Assembly: GCF_050947875.1 (NCBI RefSeq)
Contig: NC_134577.1
Location: 66,405,639-66,469,638, forward strand
DNA length: 64,000 nucleotides
Direction: 5' to 3'
Origin: Dermacentor variabilis
Lineage: Eukaryota > Arthropoda > Arachnida > Ixodida > Ixodidae
Both the position numbers and the translations under genes were made by a program. This document shows, piece by piece, positions 41,146 through 53,900 of this stretch (position 1 is the first letter of the stretch; every line of letters begins with the position of its first letter). The notes beneath the pieces were generated by a model. That model saw nothing but the letters and a program-made list of their open reading frames with translations. It did not search any database and was not told where the DNA came from.

Positions 41146-42559
41146 TCACAACGCGACCATATGGTCACGTTGCCACGCGTGCACTTATGAAAAAAAAACA
41201 TAGGACGACTACCACATTTTGTACAGAAGTATTGCTGTTAATAAACGGAAACAGAAGGAAAACTCACCGACCGTTATGTTTGAAGAAAATTACGTGTTGG
41301 TGCGCTTCACGTGCGATTCTGTGGTACTTTGAATTACAGAGAGCCGCTTATACGTGGCTGTACCAATGGCGCCGTCGTTTTGCTGCAGATAGTTATCTCC
41401 GAGTGGTCAAACGTCTTCTTAAATATCGCATTACCGCTCATAGGTTCCTCGAAACAGTACTGCATGCTTCTTCCGGTCTTTACTGCTCTCACGCATTTTT
41501 GCCTGCGGCGTTTCGAGGAACCGTGCGTCATAAGATTAGTACTGTAATTAAAATCACCACGGTATAATTTCTAAGGTATGGAGAACGGTCCCAAAGCATA
41601 TATCAGTTTTAAGTTCAGTCGAATTTCTAAGATGGCCATCCTGTGAAACGTAAAGAAGCGATGAAATGCCGTAAGGTCAGTGCTGGCTTATTCTCGAAAA
41701 TCGTAACTGACGTCAGTATAACAACGATAAGACAATACATGCGTACGTCAGAATGTTAGAAAGTGAGCTGATTATTTATTCAGTGCCGAAGACCATTTGC
41801 ACTAGCGTTTGCTACTTCTTGTACTTAAAGTGCTGGGCCTACAGTTTTCCACACGGCAAAGCAAAAGCACATCCGATATTTGTGGTAAAGTGGACAAAAC
41901 GTTCGAGCTTTTCGGGACACCACCGTGAGGTTATTCAACGCATCGTGAAAGACACTGAACAGGTACGGGTAAGGCATGTCGCCTGACGAGTGTGAGCGTG
42001 CGTTTTGTCTAACAGGTGCAGTTTTTTTTCCTGCGGATCATGATGGTTTCGGTACATTCTTCTACATTTTCTTCCTCTTTATTGGACAGATATTTGCGTG
42101 ACTATAATACGGTGTTGATTGCCATTTGTTCTAAATAACCATTTCCACGCCTCGTTCGTGCTTATTCTTTGCAGAAATGGAGTTTGCAGGCCTTAAATGT
42201 CACTTATATTTAGGTATGGTGAACATATTGCTTCTGCATAAATCATGGACAGTTTTAGGATGGCCTTTGTCGCCTTACGCACGTTAAACGTAAGCACCTT
42301 TGCGGGAGGTTATGGTGCGTGCTATTTCAAGTCGTTTAGTTTACCTTACGGAAACGCAAACTTAAAGAAAACATTATAAAACAGGGCGCCATCTGGTGCC
42401 TCGTGCCAAACGTATCCAAGCCAAGACGATCCATTGGTAACCATCCTGCTGTTGCTACGTGCACGCGCCTCGTTAGGCGTACGGGCACCAGAATCGCCGA
42501 TCGATCTCAGAAAATGGACGCGCTATACGCTCATAACTAACCTTTCAGGTTAGTTTAGA
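41146..42559. other. Unassigned intergenic DNA
   Basis: No gene supported. A small inverted repeat pairs GGTTCCTCGAAAC (41443-41455) with GTTTCGAGGAACC (41511-41523). An open frame at 41753-41986 ends near a CAG/GTACGG that could be a donor, but its protein is not recognised. Confidence 0.4.
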
Positions 42560-43525
42560 GAAAGCGAGAGAGAGAGAGAGAGAATCAACTTTTGTGCTGA
42601 GCCCTTAGTGACGGTTGGTGCGCGCTGGCACCAGATGGGGTGGAACCTTCTTCTCAGGTCCCATATGCGTCCAGCAGTTCCTGGCCCCTAGCCGCCAGCG
42701 CGAGCTGGGTCGGTAGGTCGGGGCTGGACAACAAGGTCTCCCATCGCTCGGGGGGGTTGGGACTGGGGAGGGTGGGGGGTAGGGATGGTGGGGGGTTCTT
42801 GAGCTTAGTGCACTCTGCAAGGTTGTGTGTTAGAGTGCCTTTTGACCGTCTGCAAAAAGGGCATGAAGTGTCATGCTCTGTTGGGAACATCTTGTGCAAG
42901 AGCACGGGATGCGCTAGCGACCCCGCTTGCGTGCGTCGCACGATCGTTTGCTGCATTCGGTTGAGTTGCGGATGCGGACGGGGAAGCCTACATCTGCCGC
43001 TTCTGTACATTTGCGTGATTTCTTTGTAGCTTGTCACGGGGTGTGGTAGCTCTGGCTCGTCCTCGGCCCGGACTGAAAGTTCTCGGGCATAGTGGTCGGC
43101 GAGTGCGTTGCCTTCCACGTGCGAGTGAGCCGGGACCCACACGAGCTCAACGGCCCGTCCCGGTGATTTGCATTTGGTGAGGATCGCTAGTGCCGTGGGA
43201 GAGATGTTCCCCTTGCGGTAGCTTGCGTAGGCGGTCTGGGAGTCTGTGACCACGGTCCTCACTCCCGGTTGTGCGAGTGCGAGGGCCACGGCCACTTCTT
43301 CTGCTTCGGCTGTATTCGTCGTCCGTATCGACGCGCCTGTGACCAGTTTATCAATGGGGGTGACTACCGCCGTTGCTCTGGTTCCGTGCTTGGGAAGCGA
43401 GGCGTCCGCGTAGAGGACCTCGGGGTCCTCTTCCAGCTGTCGAGCCAGTGCCTTGGCCCGCGCAGAGCGTCTCTCGTTGTTCCTCCCAGGCTGCATGTTC
43501 TGGGGAAAGCGAAAGCTCATTACAA
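42560..43525 (-). pseudogene. I-like LINE, RNase H to 3' end, open frame
   Basis: A 288-codon frame on the minus strand (42654-43520) is a complete RNase H domain plus C-terminus. The motifs are VLYADASLP (first Asp), AEAEEVAVAL (Glu), VVTDSQTAY (Asp) and WVPAHSHVEGNALADHYA (His/Asp). A Cys-rich CPFCRRSKGTLTHNLAEC follows, and then a proline-rich linker before ETLLSSPDLPTQLALAARGQ. The four catalytic carboxylates look intact. The tail after the stop is GTTGATTCTCTCTCTC, a (CT)n run. The RT and endonuclease are absent, so this is a 5'-truncated copy, distinct from the PTWD-ending family. Confidence 0.85.
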
Positions 43526-45159
43526 TAGTTACTGGTGATCAACGCGAGTGAGAGCGTAGCCATCACGAGAATTCACACTAAAGTGGGAGCGATTGGCGCC
43601 GCCATGTTCGACAACGCTATTTCTCAGCGTCCATAAACATTACGGGCGTTAAACTTTACACATAACGTACGTTATCATAGCGCACGTAAACCGCAGAAAC
43701 CGAATAAAGTTCCGAGAATGCGCAGTGAGGACGACGCTATTCCTTTACGTACATAATGCGTTTACGTTCGGTTGCAAACGCAAAACTAAAAATAATTGCC
43801 CAGCTAAAGAAATTACTACAGTCTTTTAGTGGCCTTCTTCCCTCATGGACGCGTGCACCATCTTTTTGCGCTTCAGTGGCATGGGAACATTGGTTGTTGA
43901 ATTCAAGGTGCGGCATTCCTCTCAGCGTTCCACCGTGGTCTTACAGCCTCTTATTTCGAATCTTTAACTACCTACTACAATAATTCCGCTGCAACTTTAG
44001 GAAAATGCGGACTACATTCTAGGTTGCGAATACCTGTGCGGTTAATCTTCAGAGTGTCATGTATTATGTCTGGGGGCTTGGACCATAGCCGCAAGAACTA
44101 CGAGGCCAAAACCAAAAAAACATCTTTCCGTCGTACCTCAAGTAACACGGCTAGCTCCAGAGGTCAAGGCCCCAAGGTCCAGCTCTGAAGCAGCAGCCAT
44201 TTTGGATAGGTGTAAGCCACAGCTTGCTAAATTACCTGTCAAGTGCGAAAATGGTATTGGAAGAACTTGATCTCTAGGGTTTCACGTGATAACAAAAAAG
44301 GATACTATTGTACTTTTTTATACAAAACCTTCCATGCAAAAGGTGCTGGTGGCATCAGTGCTACCTTTACAAACGCAAGGAGAGTCTCATCAACTAAAAT
44401 TAAAAGAGGGGAAATAAATAGCTAAAATATTAACCATGAAAAGGCTTTTAAGTGTATAAAGAAAATGAAGTAAAAGGCTCTTTTAGTGCTAAAACTTACA
44501 AAGGTGGTGTTGTGTTTATAACATTGGGACGATGGTACGTGGCCGAAGTGTGCCGCATATTGTAGCACAACCTTAATATTCTTTAATTACCTAATGCTAA
44601 TTTCCGTTGAGTAAAGCTCCAAGAAAGTGCGGAATTCTATAGATGTTTAATTATGCTAGCACTTAAAAGCCTTCTCCACAGATTCGAAAGACATCAATTT
44701 TTGTTTGATTAATGACTTTTTGGTGAAAAGTCTATCGAAACACTTTGTGTTCCGTTTAGTGCAAGAGCAGATACTGCCGATGAAAGTTCTTTTTAGATGT
44801 GCTCACATTTTTTCATGAACTGAATCCTACCACAGCTAGGATTTTGCACCACGGATCCCGCCTACATTACCGGTGTTCTTAGTAATCCATTTTCGGATAA
44901 GTTAGAGCCCTGCCTGAGCACATCCAAAGTTGTGTTCAAAATTTTTAGGCATCGTATCATTTTTTAAAATTTTCTTCAGTACAGATTAGAGTGTTTTATT
45001 ACTAATGCTTCTTTTTGTAATATTGTAACTGACTGACCCGACACAATTAGTGTGACCTTCTGCGACACTGAGAATGATCAGATGCCTTATTGATATCCAA
45101 AACTTTAAAAAAAGGAGAATAGCACATATGTGCCTATGCAACGCCCTGTTCAACTAAAC
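43526..45159. other. Unassigned AT-rich intergenic DNA
   Basis: I see no gene, RNA or recognisable element in this stretch. Confidence 0.45.
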
Positions 45160-45850
45160 CTAGCACTTAATGGACGCGAATTGCCAGTTTGCGGCGATTT
45201 GTCTTCGCGAGGCTAGCTATTTGTCTCGAACAGGCACAGCACTAAGAGGATGCGTCAACTCTAGGAGGCACCTAAACAGGGAAGAGAAAGGTCGCTGTTG
45301 TTCGTTACATCCGTCGTCTTTCGTACGACCACAAAAGAATATAGAAGAGCGCGCTGATATCAGTGTCGTCTTTTCTGACCCCAACGAGGTAGGTAGACAC
45401 TGCAAAAAGAAACTGGAAAGGTTCTCAACCTTTAGAGTAAAAGGAAGCATAGCAGCTTGTTTTCTAAGTTCAGTGCATGACCTTTAACAGCCTTCCATTA
45501 GTTTTCAGGAAACGCTACATAGGTAAAACAGGCTGACGACAAAGTGATAGTCAACGTGAGCGTATGGCAAGGTGAAAAAAAAATGTCAAGATGAATTTCT
45601 ATTCCTCCACTGTTGTAAATGCCACTGACCTCGCCATTTTGAAGCTACAGCTATGGTAGGCTGGAATGGGAGTCAGATTGCTCCTTTGATCACAGAAGCC
45701 GAGTGGATAGCTGGTTTTCGGGGATGTGTATGTCATGACATTTTCAGATGGCCGTTTTTGAGTGCTACCACACTACCAAAAAATGAAATGTTCACTACGG
45801 TTAGGTGTGCACTACCAATATGTCAATCTTGTTCAGATGGTTGAAAAGGG
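45160..45850 (+). pseudogene. Penelope-like element, C-terminal remnant
   Basis: The plus strand can be read, with frameshifts, as the connector and tail of a Penelope-like polyprotein. RYIRRLSYDHKRI is followed in another frame by EERADISVVFSDPNEVGRHC (the YIHKLSHNLK... and VFSAPNKL... blocks of the family). After a gap come HCCKCH, FEATAMVG and ITEAEWI, matching the C-terminal HC.EC...EAFHI tail. The GIY-YIG core itself is not readable. It is a dead copy in the opposite orientation to 14190-15075. Confidence 0.6.
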
Positions 45851-45943
45851 GCACCGGGGCTACATTGAAATGATTCCTTCCCAAAGACCGATTTCCAGAT
45901 CAGAGCGCCCAAAAAGGCGCTCCTAGTATTGCCATAGGAGCAA

Positions 45944-46264
45944 TCAACAAATCCGTTCGCTTTCCAGCAACCTGACCGTGCCATTTTCCATGATTGTGCT
46001 GACGAAGGGGGACTCACAGAGAGTAATTGTGGAGAGCAAGAAGTGGCATTTTTTGCAGCCTTTTAGGGAGCACGTCTCGTAGCCTGATTTGCGGAGCGCA
46101 GTCACAAAACATAGGTTTGCGATTGCTCGCTTCACCAACTTCGAATGTGACGGGGCATCCTGAGGAGACGTCGGTGCGGCCGCTTCGGGGCTCCGTGGCG
46201 AGGACGGGGAACGTTCCACCTCCACCATAACGTTACGCCAAGGACGAGTCAGCAAGACGAGCAA
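45944..46264 (-). pseudogene. Possible Penelope-like remnant
   Basis: The minus strand reads PSHSKLVKRAIANLCFVTAL, close to the conserved HSKLVKRGI block of Penelope-like elements. A C-x-GCKKCHFL motif follows, resembling the CxxxRCKTCPFL zinc site before their nuclease. The part between these blocks is missing and no nuclease is readable. Confidence 0.45.
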
Positions 46265-46869
46265 CTATTTACAGTTTATATTTACAACAGCGGTTGCAGG
46301 GCTGACCAGTTAGATCCACAGCGCAAGCCCAGTTCGTTCTTCCTCCTCTTTTTTCGAGTGATGGCGCCCACGCACCTCGTTCGAACAATCAAATACCACA
46401 CGCGTGTAGCAATATTCCCAACAGCAGCTGGGAACATCACTCTAGGGAAACAAAGACGCCCCCGCATAAATGCCCGCACCGGATGCCGGGAAGTTTTTCG
46501 AGACAGAAAGAGCGGCTACTGGACTCAGGCTACCCTATCCACGTACTTTCATCAGTGCCTGAAGATGTACTGAAAAAAACTAGCGGAAACGGGTGGTAAG
46601 CGTGAACGCAGCGATTAAAGGAGAAAGAAGGTGGTTGTACCGCATATGCATGGCATGGTTTAAAGAAGGTGACCCGAAAAGTGGAAGTGGACCGTCGTAT
46701 CTCCACCTCCACAAAAGCTATCAACCATATGTAAGGCCACCTCTCCGTTGAGAAGGACGCGCCGAGGCTGCGGGAAGAATCATCGGCCGTCGTTTGTGCA
46801 CTGCGCGCAAGTTATGATATATCGGCTTCCCTTTGTCCCCTTTCACATTGCTTACTTTTCCACCTTTTG

Positions 46870-48945
46870 CTTCAACTTTAACCTTACACCTCAAATTAAA
46901 GAAGCAACTCACGTTTCAAGAGGCAGCACTAATGTTTTAGACTTAATAATAATTACTCCTCCTAGAAACTCATCACATTTTACGTACCTCCAAGACATTA
47001 GCGACCGTAAAGTTGTGCATGTAGTATTCCTCTTGTCCAGAAGGCCGTATAGAACACAAGCACCCCATTACTCTATACGATAAAGGTAATTATAATGCAA
47101 TCAATGTCGAGCTTAGGGAAGTTTTCCCGATATTCGAAGCCGACTTACCTTGCAGACGGACCTCTTTATGTGAACTGGTTTAGTTAGGCATAAAATGAGG
47201 CACTTAATCTATCCTCAAAAGCACACTTCATAAATATGCACACAAACTCGTTAAAAAGATCAGATAACAGTAAAGAAGCGCTTTTTTTCGCAGGGCTTTC
47301 CCCTATTGCTTGGGACAGATAATACGCAGTCGAAGGCGCTTGCTTGACTGCATTACTCAATGCAAAATCTTTATTTTTTAACACTGATTTGCCAAATACG
47401 TTCAGAAACAATCCAAGAAAGTTTCGGCAAACCGTTATTCGTTGCGCAACGCATGCTATCACCCTGACTAATGACCTGGATGAAGGTCTCGGACGCTGAA
47501 TGCGCTAATAGATTTTAACACCACGTTCTTTTAAGTCTTCACAGCAGAATCTTCGCGTCATCCTTGCTTGCGCTAACTAGTACGATTGAATCAACGACGC
47601 CTACATTCACAATTTCTTCTGATGGAATTTCATTATTGACAAAAAAGAAAAGATGAAACTTCGCCGACTACATGTTATCGATGAGATTAATTTCAAACTT
47701 CTAAAGAAAACCAGATATGCCACTGCCGCTTATTTGCATCTTTTGTTTTCACAGTCTCTATCTGCAAGAAATATGCCAAACAACTGTGAAGTGGGGAAGG
47801 TCGTTCCTGTAGTCAAATTCGGGTGACGACAATTCGACACTAAACTAGTGACTCACATCATTAACAAGTTTCCCGTGAAAAATTACGGATCATGTCATCT
47901 ACTCGCAAATTGTTAGATTTCCTCGGTTCAAATAATTTTTTTTGTCTTTCTCATCATGGCTTCTGTAAAAGGATTTTCGTGTGAGACACAACTAGCCCTG
48001 TTTCTTTGTGACTAGCATAATAATGTCGACCTACAGACTGACGCTATTTTCCCGGGTTATGCTAAAGCATTTGACAAAGTACCCCACCAACGACAAATGC
48101 AAAAGCTATTACACTTAAGGTCAGACTCAAATATATTTGCCTGGATTAAAGAATACTTGACAAATCGCTTTCAATCAGTAGTTCTTCACAACCGTTCTTT
48201 TTGTCCTCTACCTATAACATTCGCTATCCTCCAATCAGGTTGGGTTGGCGGCGCATTCTTTTTTGTAGATTACTTATTTGTATTTACAGTTGTCTTGCCA
48301 AATCCGCATGTTCACAAGCAATTGCGTATCTTATTGTCCAGTCACTCACATCTCCGACCAAGCTGCCCTGCAGCATGTTATTGACCTCGTTAAAGAATTG
48401 CGTGACCAGTGGTTACTAACCCTAAATCCATGTAAGCGTGAGATTGTTTCCTTTACCCCATAGTAAATAACCCTTTATTTGTAGCTATAACGTTTCTGAC
48501 CATCTCGTAGAGGCAGTCGCATCTCTCAAATACATAGGTGTCACACAGAATGATGACCTGACACCGAACACACGTGCTGGTAACCTTGTTTCAACGGCAA
48601 ACCGCTTATTGGGTTTCCTGACGCGTCACCTTCGTCATTCTTCTAAACACGTGTAATCGTTTGCTTACAGAACAGACATTCGACCCCAAATAGAACATGG
48701 CTCAGCCATACAGAACCAGCCCCAAACGGCTGAACCAATGAACATTTACGTGCGCAAAATCGTGCCACACGTTTCATTCATCTCTGATATTCATTCGGCA
48801 CCAGTGGTTCAGCCCTAAACACAAAATTGGGCATACAACCATTTCATTTTCGTCGCAGAATGACCACGCCGTTCCTTTTTCACAAGTTTTTTTTATTACT
48901 ATTCCTTGCTTAAAACGCTACTTACATTACGCCACCCACACACAT
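46870..48945 (+). pseudogene. CR1-like LINE, endonuclease end to RT thumb
   Basis: The plus strand shows the endonuclease C-terminus (VSRGSTNVLDLIIITPPRNS, then DISDRKVVHVV where ISDH is expected). It continues with degraded linker, RT motif AKAFDKVPHQRQMQKLL (48062-48112), NRFQSVV, the QAALQHVIDLVKELRDQW helix, LNPCKREIVSF and a SASLKYIG-like block near 48520. Stops and frameshifts are frequent, and the YADD box was not found. It is about 2 kb long, so one of the longer CR1 relics here. Confidence 0.75.
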
Positions 48946-50815
48946 ATCACCCTACCCCGGTCACCCACGCGCACGAACTTTTCCACATGTATTTTTATTC
49001 TGCAGCTAAAGATTGAGACAACCTCCCTCACGATACTATCACTTGTCCGTTACCGTTTACTGAAAATATGTCCAGACATCTTTCGGAGTGACACTACGTG
49101 GCAATAAGTTTGCTTTGTTCCCATGTTTTCACCGCTTATGTAACACCTCTTTCTGGGGTCCTTAAGGAAATTAAAATAAAATGAAACGAAATGAGAAACG
49201 CTCACGCCAACATCAGTCATAATAACGCTCACAAGTACTCACTATTTCCGCCCTCAATTTCCCCAGTGTAACGTGTTACCTGTCGATGCTGTAAACGCTG
49301 CCTCGGTTGGTGCATTATTTAAAAGCATTCACAACTGTGAATGCCGCGAATATTGTGAATGCACCAAAAATTTTAGTTTGGTATTTTTCTACGTTTTGTT
49401 GGAGTTCCCTACTGTTAAAATTTGAGGCAGCATGTTTTTATGAATCAAAATTTTTTTAAACCAATTATATGCGGACCGTTCCTTACAGCAAATTGTGTCT
49501 TTATCTCCATATATACTTATTAGTGCTGGAATATGTTTTTTGTTTTGAGGCGATTTGCTCATGCTTATTTCCGCTCTGTTATTCCACTTCTGTGTTGCTG
49601 TCACCTGCCTTCTGAAGAGTAGGCAGGCGTTGCGCCCTTTCCAGTGGCAGTTGCCAGCCTGCTCCTCGCTTTCCCTTTCCTGTTAATTGTACATATTTGT
49701 TCAAAACGCTGCAGCAAATTCTTTTTTTTTTTGAAAGGGTAAGGATACAAATTATTAGTCTATCCCACATAGTACATTGCTCTAGGTAAATAAAATTACT
49801 CTATGGCACATCTTTCATATTACCATTTGTAGCTTGTGAGTAGGCAAGGCATATCGACTTATAACTAATTCTGAGGAGAGCGCGTCGGTTTGGAAATATG
49901 CGCCTTCAAATTTACCGTAAAAATGCACTGTTGTTTCACTAACTTCAAGAAAGTATTGTTTTATGCACTCAGCCACAAAAGTAACTGAAACACTGATGCA
50001 TTTCGTCGGACACTTTGAAATTTTATATCTAGAAACTGGTGCAGTCCCGAGAATTCGTTCTAAGCCGATGTCTTGCACGCTCAATAGCTACAAATTATAA
50101 TCTGAAATATGTGCCCTAAAGTAAGTCAATGAAAGGTTAATTAGCGCGATTATTATAATCATTCAATCAGGCATTTTGATTTTCCGTAGAAGTAATGGCC
50201 TCCTCATCGAGTAATTAGGCCAGAGGTTAGAACTGTGCTATCTGCAACAGGCAATATTTTTAATTTGGTGCAGCTAAAAAATAGCATGTTTAGGGAAACC
50301 AATACTCCCGCGCATCAAGACCGAGTATTTAAATACAATATTATCGCAGTACTATACTTTATTATAGTTATGCAAGTCCTTCGAATAGAACAAAAATAAT
50401 AGGCATGTCGTAAAACCCGCTCCTTAAGTTATGTTGTACATGGGAAGCATGAGCAACCAGCTAAGAAATGAAAGCCTGCTATAACGTAAACGGCCACAGG
50501 TGTCAGTAATTATATCCCCTGAGCCAGATCGGATTATATTTGAAAATAAAAGCACAAGGATAAAAAATTCTGTGATTCTACAATATTTAGTAATACACCG
50601 CGAAGTGGAAAAAGAATAAAACTTGGATTCAGGGTATTACAAAAACGGTAAGACATTGCACATCAAATAGTTTGGGCAAGGACGTGCCAATTAACTCATG
50701 TTAAACTGAACAACATATCGCTTTTTTTGGTCGGAGAAGTAAACCATGCATCACATACAGTGTTTTGCAGGTGCATCCTCTACTTCAGGTTCTATAAAGC
50801 AGGAAAACAAAAGCA
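48946..50815. other. AT-rich upstream region of plus-strand SVWC gene
   Basis: No gene is supported. A CTATAAAG at 50791-50798 lies only about 20 bp before the ATG, too close to serve as its TATA box unless the leader is split by an intron. Stretches near 49300-49370 have small inverted repeats (CACAACTGTGAATG). Confidence 0.4.
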
Positions 50816-50915
50816 ATGCAAAAAGTTTTGATTTTTGCTATCATCATCGGCTTGTATGCTACAATCGCTGAGCCTGTCGTAAGGCCCATGTACGACTCAC
50901 TGCACATCACGGAAG
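50816..50915 (+). CDS. SVWC / 8.9 kDa family secreted protein, exon 1 (signal peptide)
   Basis: This is a 100-bp coding exon from ATG to a GTAAGT donor at 50916, leaving in phase 1. It encodes 33 residues starting MQKVLIFAIIIGLYATIAEP: a lysine, a hydrophobic core and an Ala-x-x-like cleavage context near Ala18. The mature start is VVRPMYDSLHITE. It joins in phase to exon 2 at 55578-55689 over a 4.7-kb intron. Structure and phase equal those of the minus-strand gene at 39659-35536, so the two are paralogues transcribed away from each other, with about 11 kb between their starts. Confidence 0.75.
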
Positions 50916-53900
50916 GTAAGTGCGTTATTCAATCTGAATTATCTTAATTTCACTTGGTTCAGGGAATTGTATTACCGGCTGTGCATTATTTCGAATACAT
51001 AAAGTAGAGCGATAGCATAACCCTGCAAGACGAATTCAAACAATGGTCGAGAAAAAGCCTGGCGTTTGACATGTGCGACCATATGGGAGCATAAACAAGC
51101 TAGTCTTTTGGTGCGCTGCAGTGATAACGATCCCTTTGTATATTTATTCAGAGCAAGGTGAATAGTCACAGCACAGAGACAAACAGCGGTGACCAGTCAT
51201 CACCGAAGCTTCAGGGAATAATGTTTATTTCACTCTCCACAAATGTTTGCGGTAATTCATTAGAGAAGCACTCCTACAGCAGACCAGAGGGTAAACTTTT
51301 CTGAACTGCATGACAGCCGTCTCAGCGCGTACATCATTTTGAGTCGTCATATACGTATCAAAGTGCGTGTTAACGCTGTTTTGCATTACGCACTGCGTTG
51401 TCAGATTAATTAAAACAAGCCATTCTTGTAAAGAAAAACTGTTTTTGCGAGCAATTGTGGAAGAGGTAAATCCGCTAAAGTATGTAAATGCAGAAGTTCA
51501 ATGAAATTTGATTGAAGGCACCAGCGGAAATAACTCAATGAAATATAAACGGCATCCCAAATTTGTTAAAGATTGCATTTTGGAGAATGGTAATAAGCAG
51601 CGAGTTAATGGAGTGCTTTGTGGAAAAGTGCATTATTTCTTGTTCTTCTGCCCAAAAATAAAAAAAAACGCACTGTATGAGCACCATCTGCCTATGCCAA
51701 AATTAAGTTAGCAGGAACAAAGTCTGTTGGACAAAGGTGCGTAGTGAGCTAGGCAAGTTCTAGGTAGATTGTAAACGCCATAAGTTAAAAATAAATTTGC
51801 GCTAAGTGAATTTTTCATCGTGCTTACCGGTGGGCTAAATCACTTGCAGCTTGGAAACCGCTAGACGCATTGAAATCAAAGTAAATAACAATAGATCCCT
51901 TGGCAATCCATGGAAAACTTAAAGTTGTAATGGCATTCGCCAGTTGTAGGTGTCACTTCTAAAGTTATGCGAGCAACTTGCTAAGAATGTCGTCTGAGCT
52001 TTCAAAACGTTCTTATGAGTAACCAATAAAGCTTTATTGCAATAGCAATAATTGCGATAGCAATTTATGTATAAGTATCCTAGATGTCACGCTATTAAAT
52101 ATGACATGCGATATATGCGGGCTATATTGCCACACCATTCTATCACTAAACTTGCTCATACCAGGTCCTACATTGTTGACAAAATTATTCTTCAGAAGTT
52201 TAAGAACGGCTGCCCACAAACAAATGTCATGAAATACTGACCGCGCATGCCTTTTATCTTAAATATTTTCAGACTTAAATATTGAAAGTGCGAAACAATA
52301 ACACAGCTAAAAACTGAAAATGATGAAATTTCGTTTCGGCTGTGCACTACCTCCGGTATCGGCTTAGGAAAGAGGTTGGAAACATACCCGATACGGAAAA
52401 GTGGTGGTAAAGTCGCTAAGAAGAACGCTGCCTTTACTTACTAAAGATAAATGTAATTGTCGGATGACAGGTTTCAAAGAGAAGACCTCTAGCGCAACAG
52501 CTCGTTTTTACTTAGTCAGCTTACGCTTACTCATACAGCTTACTCATACTGCCTCTACAGCTACAAGTTTTACACATCGTGTAATATTCTAACTTGTTGC
52601 TATCGCAATCATTGCTTCGCCCTTATGGAGAAAACTAATATTCTTTTCTTTTTTTTTTTTTTTGAGGTCACGGTGTTAGTAAGTAACTGACATTTCAACG
52701 GCTGCGTTCTACCTACCTTCCGATGGAGGACAAATCATTTTCAAATTATCAAGCATTATTACATCCACTACCGGAGAACTTTACGCTATGATGTGGGCCT
52801 TGCCCTTCAATGTTCCCAAGGACACCCACTCAAATGAGTCATCCTGACCTACTCTCGAGCGTCTTTATTGAGCATTAATTTCACAAGCATTAACAGAAAT
52901 GGACACGCTCTAGTACATGAAGTACGAAAGATACGTACAAAGGTGTTAAATGTCCAACATAAAATGTTCTTTCAGTGACTTTATAGTCAGTGACATTGCA
53001 TGCAACACATGCGCAGACAGTTTGGCACGCGCTGCGCAAACTGAAAATGTGACTCGTTTAACACATCTCTCACATGTTAGAAAGTTGAACTACCCATCAT
53101 ACCCATGCTGGCTGATCCACCCCGCCAGCATCTCCCGCGCCAGAGTTCCTTCTCGTAATCATTGAATGAAACTTTATGATTTGGGCTTTGGGTGGATCTG
53201 TTGGCATCTGGAGGCTTTCTATAACAGAATACTGCGTCAGAGATTTGTGCGCCCACAAGTCCATAGCGGTAAGAGTGCAGAAGTTTGTGTATTCACAGCA
53301 ATTCACCTATTTAGGCCTATAGATGGCGCTACGAGAGTTTCTGGTACGTGAAACCGAAGTACAAACGGAACGGAACCGAAAATGACCCTGGGAACCTAGC
53401 CAAATAATGCTACGCATGAAAACTGAATAGTTCTCCTTGAACACATATACTAAAGACCCAGTTCGCGAAGAAGCGAAAGTTAAAAGGGTGCTCCTCCTGC
53501 TGCTGTTGCTGCCCGACAACGTAGTGCGAGTAAGCACTATAAAAAAAAATCCTAAATAAAACCTCGACACATAATGTCGGCTCACAGGTATCTTAACACA
53601 CATGGACCTCTTAATCAAATAGCGCGTTGTACTCAAAGGATTTTTAGACTTAGCTGATTCTTTAGTCAGTTGGTATGTGTGTCGGTCCATCCTTGACCAA
53701 TCTTCCATAACAGACGTATGCCACTGTAGCACCAGACGTGCATATTCATCAAACGTCGCATCATATGTGTCGTACTGCTCTGTGCTCCCATACACCTTCC
53801 GCCAGTATTGTCCCTACAAGCGTCAAACACACATCAACCTCGTGACGTTGCTGCGTAGACGTGCCACACTGTGCATGCACCTGATTTGATGTTATCTTGG

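Noticed and set aside
41753..41986. 77-codon frame ending near a possible splice donor
   Set aside because: No domain recognised and no second exon found.
53307..53795. 162-codon minus-strand frame
   Set aside because: No recognisable domain and low-complexity Ser/Arg/Thr stretches; no supporting signals.
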